A DNA stretch of 64,000 nucleotides, from contig NC_079510.1 of the NCBI RefSeq assembly GCF_030052815.1, positions 9,309,375 through 9,373,374 on the forward strand. Reading direction: 5' to 3'. Positions within the stretch are counted from its first letter, which is position 1. Every line of letters begins with the position of its first letter. The position numbers were made by a program, and so were the translations under genes. The notes below the pieces were generated by a model. The model made no database searches. It saw only the letters and a program-made list of their open reading frames with translations, and was not told where the DNA came from. Source of the stretch: Hevea brasiliensis. Lineage: Eukaryota > Streptophyta > Magnoliopsida > Malpighiales > Euphorbiaceae. Positions 23,012-34,729 of this stretch are shown here, one piece after another.

Positions 23012-23769
23012 ATTGCCCCCACACCTAGTTGGCTGATTAAGCCATTCAGGGTGGATAAAGATTTTATCTTACCTCCTTGTTGTTCAAAATTTGTAACAGA
23101 TTTTGCAGTATCTCCTGTCTTTTTCTTAGGCATTTTAAAATTTAAATTAATTCTATCTCCATGACTCCATCTTTCAATAGAGTTTTAATCACTGCAAATC
23201 ACCTTCGCACAACATTAATCACTCTTAATGCCAATTACATATTACCTTCTCCATTAAACTCAATAATCACCATTCTCGAATCAAAACATCACAAACCCAC
23301 ACTTTCTTTCACATATTTTTTAGCTTGGCAAGCTATCATGAGATTCCTTTTCTTTTAGCTCTCCCCTCTAATGTGCTATCCATCACCATGTACCCATCTT
23401 ATCGACGTTCCATCCTTAGCAGTCAACAACGGTGCCTCCTTAGTTTGATTCTCATCTTTGGTCACTGGTCATCGTGCGATCCTCTAATGTCCATTCTCGA
23501 CTGTCGATTCACTTCATCGATCCTTCTTTTCACTAGTTCAGTTCCAATCACTGGCTTCAACATCAGCTAGCGCTCCTTGTCAATGCACCAAGACCCGATC
23601 ATTCTTTTGTGGCATTCCTTTGCCGTTCCTTATGCTATTCCACTAGTCTTGGTATTTTTTGAACTATGCACTATTTCTTTTATAATAGTTTTGTCATAGA
23701 TTGGTTGAGTTTTGAATGGGTCTTATGATTCTATGTTGCAATTGAGAAATTCATAGGCACTTATTTATT

Positions 23770-24440
23770 GCTTAGGTACCTATAGGTACTTGCACTTATT
23801 GCAATATGATATTAAGTATCTGTGTGTTGAATTGCATATTGGTACCTATGTTTCTTACTTGACTATTGTTAGGAATGCGTATTTGACATGTTCCTTATTA
23901 TTTTTATTAGTAGATATAACATTAGACTCTTCTTCTAGTTCACAGGTACTTGCTAGTTCCCAAGTACTTGTTGGTCCCTAGGTACTACCACTTCGCAGGT
24001 ACTTACTACTTCATAAGTACCCTTGGCAGCACCATATATCTCTCCCATTAGTAGCAGTGTCCTTGGACTGAGTGATACTCCTTTCACTACTACCTTGTGT
24101 GTCTATATTCTGCCAATTCTCCCAGTACCAACTTGTTTTCTCACACTACTGGAGGTAATTTTTGGACTTTACTATTGTTTATGTGAACTTCTGTAGGTTG
24201 TGTTTAATCATTGATTGGAAATTGGCTAAATATTGAAAAGCTAAATTTCTAGATGTTCGTATTATAGAGAAGACGCTGTCAAAATCTTTACTGACTTAGT
24301 ACCTTTATAGACTTGCAAGTGTCTCTACAAGTGCCTCTACTGGTACCTCAACAAGTACCTAGAACCTGGTACCTCTCCAGGTACTTCTATAGGTGCTTAG
24401 CCTTCATTCGCTCTTGTTAAGGTTCCTGTAAGTACCTAAG
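23770..24440 (-). repeat. Degenerate GGTACCT/AGGTACTT microrepeat field
   Basis: More than a dozen copies of AGGTAC, GTACCT or GTACTT occur here at irregular short spacing, many as near-palindromes. A smaller group lies at 25265-25330. On the minus strand parts read as repeated Val-Pro or Val-Glu pairs (such as VEVPVEALVE). This suggests a decayed protein-coding tandem repeat rather than a protein-binding array. Confidence 0.6.
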
Positions 24441-25199
24441 GTCTCCTAAGACCGCTATACACTTGAAAAGCTAATTTCTTCATGTGCTTTTAATAGGTTC
24501 CTAAATTTATTTCTTTATTTTTATTTTTATAAAGAATGTAAATGTAGATCTCTGGCATTTCTTCATCAAGCACGGTATCAGATATTGGGGAGTTGCCAAT
24601 CCAGCCTTGTTCTCAAGTCGCCTATTGACTTCAAGCTTCCTCTAAAAACTTTTTTACATGCCATAATCATTATATTTTGATGTAATAAATTTAACATACA
24701 TTTGATCACTTAGGTACTTGTTGAACAATAAACAGTGTTTCGGCTTTCTTTTTATGAATGAAAGTGGCTATAAGGCATAGTAGTTACATTAGTCTTTGTC
24801 TGATTACAATGAATGCTTCAAAATGTTAGTAGCTATGTCAGTTTTTTTTTTTTTTTTATTACTGTGAGAATTTTAGGAAAAGCTGCGAGGTTGGCTAGTT
24901 GAGGTTGTGGGTCAGCCTTGGCTATTTTATGCTTGGTGTTATACTATCAATTTCTTACGAGGTAGATGGATTTAAACTTGCAGAATCATGTTATTTGAAC
25001 TGTTACCTTAAAAATTAGAGCAATTGTAATTGTCTTAAAAGGAATTTGGACTGTGAGAACATTGATTCCTCTTATATTGCCCCCTAGGGGAATTTCAGAT
25101 TGGTGCCCCCCGAGTTCTCTAATACTCCTGAAAGTCAAGTTTGGCTCCTCCAACTTAAGGAATTGGTCATTAGAAGCTGCAGGAACTTGAATACTAAAT

Positions 25200-25830
25200 T
25201 TTCTCACCATTACCTACAGGATTATCGTCTTGTTCAGAGACTTATCAATTGGAATTGTGATATTAGGAACCTGGACCATAGGTGTTGGTACCTGACACAT
25301 TGCTGCAGTTGGCTGAGGTACCTATGCCATAGATATGTTAGCTCCTCTATGACTATTGCCTCCCAAGTTGAATGTCACCTGAGGTATCTACATTTGTTAA
25401 GGCAATAGTGAAACTTGAGAACTAACAATTACCTTTGCATCATAAATTATCGAGTGAGTCACAAGATTAGAATGGCTGAGAATCTGGGTAGGAGCATCGA
25501 TCTTGCTGCTAAGACAATTGATTTGCACTGATACTTTGGAGTGGTTAGCCACCTGCTCCTCTCTCCTCTGAGGTGGCTGGTACTTTCTTTCGCTTTGAAT
25601 ACGGCTTCCATCAGGACTACCCTGGGGAGTCTATGGCAGAGTCTGCCCCCCAAGTTCCCTGGCGCTCTTAGGTTTTGAACCAAATTCCTTTGGCCTAGAA
25701 GTTTGGCCATCAGGAATTACTGGAAGTAGTAAACCATATATCTCAAATAACAACTGTATAAAAGAAACATTTTCTCTATACATGCATTAATTCTGTCAAA
25801 GGCTATATTCATCTACCTTTTTATGCCTTT
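25200..25830 (-). pseudogene. Gag-like Pro/Gln/Val-rich remnant
   Basis: Downstream of the 5' LTR on the minus strand one frame starts MPYIEELAS (about 25880). A second reads IPDGQTSRPKEFGSKPKS, followed by a Gln/Ser-rich stretch broken by stops and the repeated motif QVPTPMVQVPN. Position and composition fit the N-terminal gag of an LTR element, but I recognise no named domain. The VP repeats are encoded by GGTACC-type codon pairs and continue as a degenerate array further in. Confidence 0.4.
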
Positions 25831-26017
25831 CTCCAAGACATTAGTGATGGTTGATGCAAGCTCTTCAATATAAGGCATTTTGCTCCACTTCATTAAGAAC
25901 GTGTATGATAGTAAAATGTGAGATCTTCTGTCTCACTGATCGTGATAAAAATTATTTGTAATTTTTAGGTAAGGACAATAGAAATTGGTGTGAAAGGAGA
26001 TCTTTGGTCCCACTAGG

Positions 26018-26670
26018 TGTGCCAAAAATTATTTCCTATGGAAAATAATCTCGGCTGTCTCATAGCTTACAGTTTGCGTAGATGTGCCAGATACTGAGTA
26101 TATCTCCTAATTTCTACTCTGACTTCTAAACCAAACAACTGTAGGAACTGACTCTACTATATGTAGCTTCATCAATCTCACAAATAATTGAAAGTAAGTG
26201 AACTAGAATTGAATACTTTGATTGATTGATCAAAAAGAAAATACAAGGCTTGAAATTAAATACAAAAGCTTAAAAAATAAATGACAGATAAAGATAAAGA
26301 TAAAAGACTGCTAAAGTCTGAGTTGTTATTTGATTTAAGTTGTTATGGTTATTCGATGTTGGGGGCTTTCATGTTGTTGCATAGTTGATTCTTATAGCTC
26401 TCCTTGTAAGTAACTAAAAAACTCTAGAAGACACCTTCTTACATTTTGCAATTATAGGCAGTTACCTGTCCACTGCTTAGAACTATTGTTAACCTCTCAT
26501 CTCCAGATAACCATCCACTAACTTCTCATATATTTACTTAATAATTACCTTATGCCATAGGTTAATTAAATTAATATAATAAATTAATTAAATTTATTTC
26601 CCAAATATTTAATTTAATTAAATTCTTAGGCCTAAAAATAATAAATAAATAAATAATTTTGATGTAAACA
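26018..26670 (-). repeat. Right (5') LTR of the 22331-26670 element
   Basis: It is about 653 bp and ends GATGTAAACA on the plus strand, matching the end of the left LTR (GGTATAAACA). Confidence 0.65.
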
Positions 26671-26912
26671 CATTTATTTTTTGGATCATATTTATTAAAA
26701 TCAATAAGATAAAACTATTTCTGATACCAAATTAAATTATAATAGTTTTCAAATGTACAAGTTAGGATAAGAAAAGTTGAAGCAAATTTCAACGGGAACT
26801 TTTGTGGATTTACATTAGAATTTTGATGGATTATTCATGTCATTTTCAATTAAATTACATACATGAGTAAAATAAATACATAGTTATTATTAATGAATTT
26901 AAAAAATTCTAT
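26671..26912. other. Short AT-rich flank
   Basis: No gene, motif or repeat partner is seen in these ~240 bases between two repeat elements. Confidence 0.5.
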
Positions 26913-27570
26913 TGTGCAATGCGAAAGTGTGTAAACTATAAAAAAATAAAGCAAACACAAAATATCAATATTTATTCAGTTCACCTCTCCACATAAGGTT
27001 ATGTCAACGGGCATGTCATTTTTCATTATCAATAAATGAATCATCTATTATAAGGTCAAAACTATACTGCCCATTAACCCAATCACACACAAGAGAATCC
27101 TCACAATATAATTGCTCAAAGTAAATATATTAGTTAGTCCTCTTAGTCTCTTCTAGATATAACCTAATATATTTACTATTTTAACTACTATACCACAAAA
27201 GATGTCTTCAACTACATGAGCAAGAGCCCTTCACCAATGGATAAGAATTCCTTCCTCTTGAACTCTATCTTCTTTATCCATCTTAGGTCAAAATCTCTTT
27301 CCCTCTATGGTACTACAATTTTAGGCCAAAGCCTTTCTCCCTCCATGGGAATGCAATAAGCAGGAGCCCCTCATCAATGGGCAAAGCCACTCCTCAATAA
27401 TTAGCAAAGCCTTTCTCTACAATGGATGATAGCTCCACTCCATGAGTTGAAAGCCACTATCTTCAATGGCCGAAGCAACTATCTATGGGTAAAGCCAAAC
27501 GACCTTTCCACTATTATCCTATTTATAATATTAATTCACTCAATCCTAATTTAATTAGGAAGCCCATTCA

Positions 27571-30500
27571 TGTCACACCCTACCCCTCTGTAAGGCATAA
27601 CATGATCCCGTTGAATACCTAATGAACTACCGAACTTCACCTACCGATAACTCATTAAGTACCCTACAAGGGATTTTAAAACAATTTTCTTACTTTTATA
27701 AGTGGTGAGCATTTTCTAATAGGTATTAAAACATTTAATTAAAGTAGAAAACTAGTTAAAATTTTTGGCCCATTTTATTTTTTCGCAAATTTTATAGAAA
27801 TTTCAGCAGAGTGCCATCTGTATTTAAGAAAATAGTTCTTCAAATACCTAAAAAAAACACTTCCAATTATTTATCTCAACCACTTCTTCAAATTCACAAT
27901 CGTCCCAATCAATTTCAACATCATTTATCAACTTCCAAAAATTCAAATCCAAAATTTTCAATTCAAATATCATCCAAAATATTACTAATTACTTTCATTC
28001 GAATTAAAATAAAATACTTCCATTCATATGTAATTAAATATAAAACAATTTATACACAACATTCCAAAAATTTACATTAAGAGGAATCCAAACTAAAATT
28101 TATTACAAACTTTATACAAACTGCTCATAATCAATTTTACATGTCCATACATTTACATACATTACATACATTAAAATAACTTTTTACAGTCAGGGTATAA
28201 AATATACCCTATAGACTTCAGAGTAGGTAGCTCCTTTGTCCTCAATAACTCACTCTGCTGCTCTTCTAGTCTCTATATCTGTGACAGCAATAACAGCTAT
28301 CGCTGAGTACTAGGACTCAGTGGTGCACAATATACTAAAATAATCTTTATGCAGAATTTAAATCATATTTATTCAAAAATTAAACTGAACATGAGAATTA
28401 AATACAAAACATGAATTATGAGATTTTAATCCAAACAATTTCATTTCGAAGTGTCAAAACCAATTTCATAAAACCCACAGTTATATCATGCCGTTCGAAA
28501 CAAATATCATCTTAATAGCCACAGGCTTATGAGAAGTCACATCACAAGGCTAGCTAGCTCAAATATATGGGAACCCATTCTTTTTTTTTTTCTATTGGCA
28601 CACACCTCAACACTTAGCCCGAGAAGGAATCAAAATTCGAAACTGATTTCCCCCACTAGTCATGCTAGTGAGATATTCAAATATATGATCATGACACTGT
28701 GGTTTTAAAACTTATCTTAACAATTTACTAAACATTTATGCCATCTCAAATATACTCAAATAACTTTCAACAATTTAAATCAAAAGCATAATAAATCTTT
28801 CATCACAATGATGTCACAATTCAATATTTCAAATTATTCAAAACAATATGCAGAAGAAAATTTACAAAAATTCTAAGTTGTGCACAAACCTTATATGAGT
28901 CACCTTTTTGGCCTTGACTCGACACTTCGAGTTCTTTCCTGGTGTTCTTTTCCACTGAAACACATAGTTTCATAGTGTTTCAGTATCATAACTTATCATA
29001 AATCCAAAATAAATTCAAATTCACTTATACCTAGCTTTAATATGCTAAAATTGACGTTCTTTAAAATTTGTGTTTTGAGGTTACTATTCACGATACTATT
29101 CAAGTCAATTTGTTGGCTTTCTAAGGCTTAATAGGTATGGAAATTCCAACTTCACCCACATACCATATTTTGGTTACTAAATTTGTTAGTTTTGGTTGTT
29201 TACTCAAACTCTAAGTCTTTTAGGCAAATTTGCAAATTTTCAGTTTTAGGTGTCTTATGTTGCACTGTTCCATTGGTCATTTTACTATTAGAATTTGGCA
29301 AAATTTTCTTCATAGAAAATGTTCCCTATTGTCTTAACTTTATTCTCCTTTCTGAATCATTCCAATTGGAGTAATGTAGCTCAAGTTATAGCCATTTGAA
29401 TCATGGCTGTTGGATTGGACTTAACCTAGATTTATGGGCAAATTCTGCTTCTAGCAGTTTTAGGTCACCAACCTTGGATGACTAAATGACTTTGTTAAGG
29501 GCATAATTTGGGTTTGTATTCTTCATGAAAGTTTTAGGTCTATATCTCAGCTTTCCACTGGTAAAATTTCAAGTCATTTAGACTTGCCTAGCTCAAGTTA
29601 TGGCCAAATTGTTCATTTGGTCATTTTTGGTACAGGTCAGATTGCCAATTCCGGATTTAGTAAATTTGTTTACTAGGTTTTGGTCACTTTTTGTGCATGA
29701 TTCCTAAATGAAAAATGTGTCATTTTGTGTCTATTTTCATTCCCAATTAGTCTCACAACAATTTCACTTGTAAATTTTCAGTTTTGGTCCCTGAAAGGGA
29801 CCTTGGTCCTACTGCCTGCAGCATGACCCTAAGCAATCTGAATTTAAACTCACTCTAACACTTCCAACACATCTCAATTGGTCACAAATGACCATTTTTC
29901 ATCTCAAACAAGGTCAAACACACCATTTGACCAATTCTCACATTTTTGCCTCCTAAAACTCTAGGTCCAAACCCTATCTTTCATATCTAACTCATTTGTT
30001 AAATTCTAAATGCATATTTAGTACTCATATCCTCACTTATACTTAACCACTTCATTATTTGCATCAAAATTACCCATTTCAACATTAGTTTGCTGCTGGC
30101 CAAAATTCCTAGGGTTCTAGATAGGTATGATTTTGCATGTTTTCATGTATTTCTAACCACTTTCATCTTGCTTCTATACTTATAATTCAATCAAAATTAA
30201 GGAAGAGAACTTACCTCAAATGGAGCTTTCCAACTTCTTGATTCTTTAAGCTTTCTTCAATTTTTCTCTTTCCAATCTTCTTAACAAGACTTAACTATAA
30301 GTTTTAATTAAGAAACTTATAAATTTTATGGCTCAAATCTTGGGTTTAAGAAGCTTTTTAGTGAGCTTCAATGGAGGAGGTTAAGAAAATGAGAGAGATG
30401 AGAGAGGAGAGGTGGACGGCAAACTTGAGGAAGATATATTTTTTTTCTTTTCTTTTCTTTTTCTTTTTATCAATTTTTATCCACTTGGAAGACCAAAATT

Positions 30501-31121
30501 ATCTAAATTTATTTATTTTTTAATTAGTGTTTATGACATCATGTATGATGTCATGCATGATGTCACCAATTTCTACTTTTCCTTTTTCTTCCTTTTTTTT
30601 CTATTTATTTTTCCCTAGTTCTTTAATTTAATTCCCGATTATGAAATTTTCTTTTTTCTGATTTTATTTGACAGTTAGGTCAAAAGTCAGCTCTTGGGGT
30701 CAATTGATCAAATTGCCCCTCGTCGGTTCAACCCGATTTGAAAATAATTTAATATTTCTTCCAGATCCCTGACTTAATTATTTGACTGGCTTAGCAATTC
30801 TTTTTCATGATTTTCTCTTTTCCACTGTGTTCGCAATAGTCCTAAGGACCGCAGCGTCACATTTTACGATTCAAAATTTGAGTTTAAATTGACCTCGCAA
30901 TCCTTCCCGAGAAGGTCACCCATGGCTGTGACTCTCGGCTCATTTAACTTCTTGCGTTCTATGTTTTTTATTTATACTTAACTAATTGATAATTACTAAT
31001 TATTTGTGTTTAGGGCTTATCTAGTTGTCTTAAGTGTGGTTCTAATCCTCTTAATTGCCTGAACCGACACCGGTCACCGGAATAGTGAAATATACCAGGC
31101 TATACAAATAGAGGTATTATA
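27571..31121 (-). repeat. 3' LTR of the chromovirus (3.55 kb)
   Basis: On the plus strand it begins TGTCACACCC and ends GAGGTATTATA, a mutated form of GGGGTGTTACA in the other LTR. Landmarks on the minus strand are a TGACATCA cluster (30534-30565), a donor-like GAG|GTAAGT at 30215/30214, and an acceptor-like CACAG with the intron side ending at 28279. Differences from the partner LTR are scattered and few. Confidence 0.9.
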
Positions 31122-31122
31122 A

Positions 31123-31136
31123 TTTTCTCCCCTTAA
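31123..31136 (-). promoter_or_regulatory. Polypurine tract of the chromovirus
   Basis: The minus strand reads TTAAGGGGAGAAAA immediately before the 3' LTR, the expected site for plus-strand DNA priming. Confidence 0.8.
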
Positions 31137-31287
31137 AATAAATTTTGTCTTGAAATTTTACCTGGTATCAATCTCTGAACAGCTGTGGGTGTTATCTCCT
31201 CATGTCTTCCTCTCATTCCCAAGTAGCTTCTTGGCCCGAATAATGGTTCCACAGCACTTTCACTAACGATATCTGCTTGTTCCATAG
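31137..31287 (-). pseudogene. Chromodomain remnant at the C-terminus of integrase
   Basis: After the integrase frame stops, the same frame continues with ISLVKVLWNHYSGQEATWE and then EEDMRR before the polypurine tract. The K-V-L-W...E-A-T-W-E pattern is the core of the chromodomain carried by Tekay/Del chromoviruses, a module that in this group directs insertion toward heterochromatin. One stop precedes the block, one falls after the last TWE residue and one after MRR. All can arise by single transitions. Confidence 0.75.
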
Positions 31288-32606
31288 CTATTTCACCTCA
31301 TAAGCCAGAATCTCAATGGGTTCTTCCTCATATGTGATGTCTGGATTCACTTCAATTTCTTCCACTGGTAGTACATGAGATGGGTCTGATCTATACCTCC
31401 TCAACATGGACACATGGAAGACATTATGTATCTTCTCCAACTCTGGAGGTAGTGCCAAACAATATGCCAAAGGACCCACTCTTTCCAGATCCTCATATGG
31501 CCTAATGAAACGAGGACTCAGTTTTCCCTTTCTATCGAATCTCATAATTTTCTTCCAAGGAGAAACCTTGAGGAATACTTTTTCACCCACTGCATACTCA
31601 ATATCCCTTCTCTTCAGATCAATATAGGACTTCTGACGATCTCTGATCATTCTGATTTTCTCTTCAGTTTGCTGAACAATTTCTGGCCCAATCATCTTTC
31701 TTTCGCCTACCTCATCCCAACATAATGGGGTTCTACATTTTCTGCCATACAAAGCTTCATATAGAGGCATCCTAATGCTTGATTGGTAGCTGTTATTGTA
31801 AGTAAACTCAATCAAAGCAAGTGTGTGTCCCAACTGCCCTCAAATTCAATCACACAAGCCTGTAGCATGTCCTCCAAGATCTGAATTACCCTCTCAGATT
31901 GGCCATCTGTCTGTGGGTGGAATGTTGTGCTAAAGTTCAATTTAGTTCCTAGGGCTCTCTGAAGACTACCCTAGAATCTAGAAGTGAACCTAGGATCTCT
32001 GTCTGATACGATGGATACTGGCACTCCATGTAGTCTCACAATCTCATCTATATACAACTTGGCCAATCTTTCTAAACTATAGTCCATCCGAACTGACAGA
32101 AAATGAGTAGACTTGGTTAGTTTGTCAATAATGACCCATATTGCATCATGACTCTTTTGTGTCCTCAGAAGTCTCATCACAAAATCCATAGTTATTCTCT
32201 CCCATTTCTATTCTGGTACTGGTAGTGGATGTAATAACCCAACGGGTACTTGATACTCTGCCTTCACTTATTGACAAGTTAGGCATTTGGAAACAAACTC
32301 TGCCACGTCTTTTTTCATACCCATCCACCAGTAATGCTTCTTTAGCCCCCTATACATTTTTGTGCCACCAGGGTGCATGGCAAAAGGAGACTCATGTGCT
32401 TCCTTCAAAATGATCTGCCTCAAATCAACATCATTAGGAACACACATTCTACCCTGGTGTAGCAGTAGACCATCATCTCCTATTGAGAATTTTGGTTTCT
32501 TTCCCTACTTGACTTCTTCCAATAGCTTCTGATACTTATGATCATTATGAGTAGCCATTCTAATCTGATCAATTAACATTGGCTGTACATGCCATGCAAT
32601 TGCTGT
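31288..32606 (-). pseudogene. Integrase of the chromovirus, broken by stops
   Basis: The zinc-binding N-terminus is visible near 32280-32410 (an H...H pair in HESPFAMH, then CLTC). The catalytic core follows with the first acid in ITMDFV, the second in SDRDPRF and the glutamate in TDGQSERV, so a D-D-E set is present. The GPY/F-like module (RPYEDLERVGPLAYCL) and FHVSMLRRY lie near the end. Stops at about 32270, 32210 and 31970, and a break near 31834, separate the pieces. Enzyme role: joins element DNA to the host chromosome. No intact protein is possible without readthrough. Confidence 0.85.
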
Positions 32607-33566
32607 CTACCCCTCATCATTAATCTCTAAGCTGGCATGTAATGATCTCAACTCATGTACCATAGACAAAGGAGTAAGCCGTAGACTTGCCATAGTCTTG
32701 CGACTTAAGGCATCAGCCATAACATTAGCTTTTCTTGGATGATAGTCTAGCAGATAATCATAGTCTTTTATCAACTCTAACCATCTCCTCTGTCTCAAAT
32801 TCAACTCTTTCTGGGTGCCCAAATACTTCAAACTCTTATGATCTGTGTAGATGTAGCATTTCTCCCCATACAAATAATGTCTCCAGATCTTAAGAGCAAA
32901 CACAATAGCTGCAAGCTCTAAATCATGTGTCGGATAATTCCTTTCATGTGGTTTTAGCTGACGTGATGCATAGGCAATGACATTTCGATCTTGCATCAAC
33001 ACACAGCCTAACCCATTATGAGAAGCATCACTATAAACTGTGTATTCTTTACCCGGAGTAGGTAAAGTCAGGACTGGAGCTTCAGTCAAACACCTCTTCA
33101 ATTCATCAAAACTCTGCTGGCATTTATTTGTCCACTGAAATTTAACATATTTTTGAAGTAATTTGGTCAATGGAGATGCCAACATGGAGAATCCCTTCAC
33201 AAATCGATGGTAGTATTCAGCTAAACCTAGAAAACTACGAATCTCTATGATATTTCTAGGTGGCCTCTAATTAAGGACAGTTTCTATCTTACTTGGATCT
33301 ACCTTGATGCCCTCTACTAATACTACGTGCCCCAAAAAAGATATTTCTTTCAGCCAAAATTCACACTTCGATAATTTAGCGTATAGCTGTTTCTCCCTCA
33401 AGGTCTGCAGCACAATCCGTAGATGTCTATCATGCTCTTCTACACTCCTCGAATAAACCAATATATCATCTATGAATACCACAACAAACTGATTGAGGTA
33501 TGGTCTAAAGATAGTGTTCATCAGATCCATAAAAGCAGCTGGAGCATTAGTTAACCCAAATGGCAT
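32607..33566 (-). pseudogene. Reverse transcriptase C-terminal half and RNase H
   Basis: The fragment starts MPFGLTNAP and contains the polymerase active-site motif FIDDILVYS (the YXDD box in its F-I-D-D form), then SFLGHVV. A TAG replaces the usual Trp codon at about 33264-33266, in front of RPPRN. RNase H follows from about 33050 with [39 protein letters not shown] and the end of domain ADALSRKT. Catalytic acids D, E, D and D appear present. The frame then stops at EINDEG. Confidence 0.88.
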
Positions 33567-33638
33567 GACTAAGAACTCATAATGGCCATAACGGGTTCTG
33601 AAGGCAGTTTTAGGAATACTCTGCTCTTGTACTTTTAG

Positions 33639-34562
33639 CTAATAATAACCTGATCTCAGGTCAATTTTGGAGAACACAGCTGCACCCCTCAACTGATCAA
33701 ACAAGTCATCAATGCGGGGTAATGGGTATCTATTCTTTATTGTCACCTTATTCAACTGCCGATAGTCAATGCATAACCGGAGAGTGCCATCCTTCTTCTT
33801 TACAAACAACACTGGCGCTCCCCAAGGTGACACACTAGGGCGGATAAAGCCTTTATCAAGTAGTTCTTGCAACTGCACTTTCAACTCTTTCAATTCTGCA
33901 GGTGCCATTCTATATGGCATTATGGAGATTGGGTCCACACCAGGCATAACATCAATCTCAAACTGCACCTCTCTTTCTAGAGGTAATCCTGGCAATTTAT
34001 CAGGAAACACATCCGGAAAGTCACCTACTGTAGGGATGTCCCTCAGTGCTGGGCTCCCCACTTGGGTGTCTATCACATGTGCCAAGTATGTTTCACACCC
34101 CTTTCTGATCATTTTTCTGACTAGTGCAGCCGAAATGATGTTTGATGGTAGTAAATGTCTCTCCCCATGTATTATCATATCACCGTACAGAGGGAGACCA
34201 AAAGTGATTGTCTTCAGTCTACAGTCAATCATGGCGTGATGCCTGGCTAACCAATCCATGCCCAAGATGATATCATAATCTCTGAAGGGCATTTCAATCA
34301 AATCTGACAGAAAAACATGTCCTTGGATCACCAAAGGACAGTCTCTATAGATTCTGTTGACTCGAACCTCTTGTCCTAACGGACTAGTTACTAGCACTTC
34401 AAAACCCATTTTGACACACAGAACAACAAGTGAACTGACTATGCTAGCACTAACATACGAGTGGGTTAAACCCATATCAAATAGCATAAATACATCTTGA
34501 TCAGAGATAGAGAATGTACCAGCTATAACATCAGAAGTCCCAGCCTCTTCTCGCTGTCTCAT
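33639..34562 (-). pseudogene. Protease and reverse transcriptase N-terminal half
   Basis: The aspartic protease begins near the fragment start. The expected D-S-G catalytic triad reads [11 protein letters not shown], so the second residue is Met, while the downstream flap-like [13 protein letters not shown] is kept. Reverse transcriptase follows: PYRMAPAEL, then [36 protein letters not shown] and [15 protein letters not shown] at 33636-33638, at a position usually Gln, ends the fragment, and the enzyme resumes in the next piece. The substitution in the triad would probably disable polyprotein cleavage. Confidence 0.86.
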
Positions 34563-34729
34563 CGTGTAAACTCTAGCTGAAGCACTTCCTTGTGCTGACT
34601 GACCAACTGTACCCTGACTGCCTGAAGCAGTGCCTCTGCCTCTGCCACTTCCTCTTCCAACTTATTGTGAACCTTTGGGAGCAGGACTCTGAATAGATCC
34701 TTTTACAGTGGTAGGAGCTGGACCATATT

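Larger units (their letters stand above)
22331..26670 (-). mobile_element. Decayed minus-strand LTR retrotransposon, 4.3 kb, without pol
   Basis: Two direct repeats, 22331-23011 and 26018-26670, share long blocks (for example CTCTGACTTCTAAACCAAA and GAATTCTTAGGCCTAAAAA variants). Read on the minus strand both begin TGTTTA and end near ...GCACA or ...GACA. A polypurine run (minus-strand GTGTGGGGGCAAT, 23012-23024) abuts the left LTR, which makes that the 3' LTR and sets the orientation. Next to the right LTR the minus strand reads CCTAGTGGGACCAAAG, a candidate primer-binding region that is not tRNA-Met type. The 3.0-kb interior has no reverse transcriptase or integrase. Flanking duplications are unclear. 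Confidence 0.7.

Noticed and set aside
24850..24870. Poly-T tract as a LINE or SINE tail or a terminator
   Set aside because: No adjoining element body or flanking duplication was found; it lies inside a decayed LTR element.
27811..28080. Asn/Ser/Ile-rich plus-strand frame (also at 39911)
   Set aside because: It lies within the LTR on the strand opposite to element transcription and comes from AT-rich composition; the two copies differ in length and frame.
33769..34239. 156-codon plus-strand frame
   Set aside because: It is the complement of the chromovirus protease and reverse transcriptase, which have clear motifs on the minus strand.
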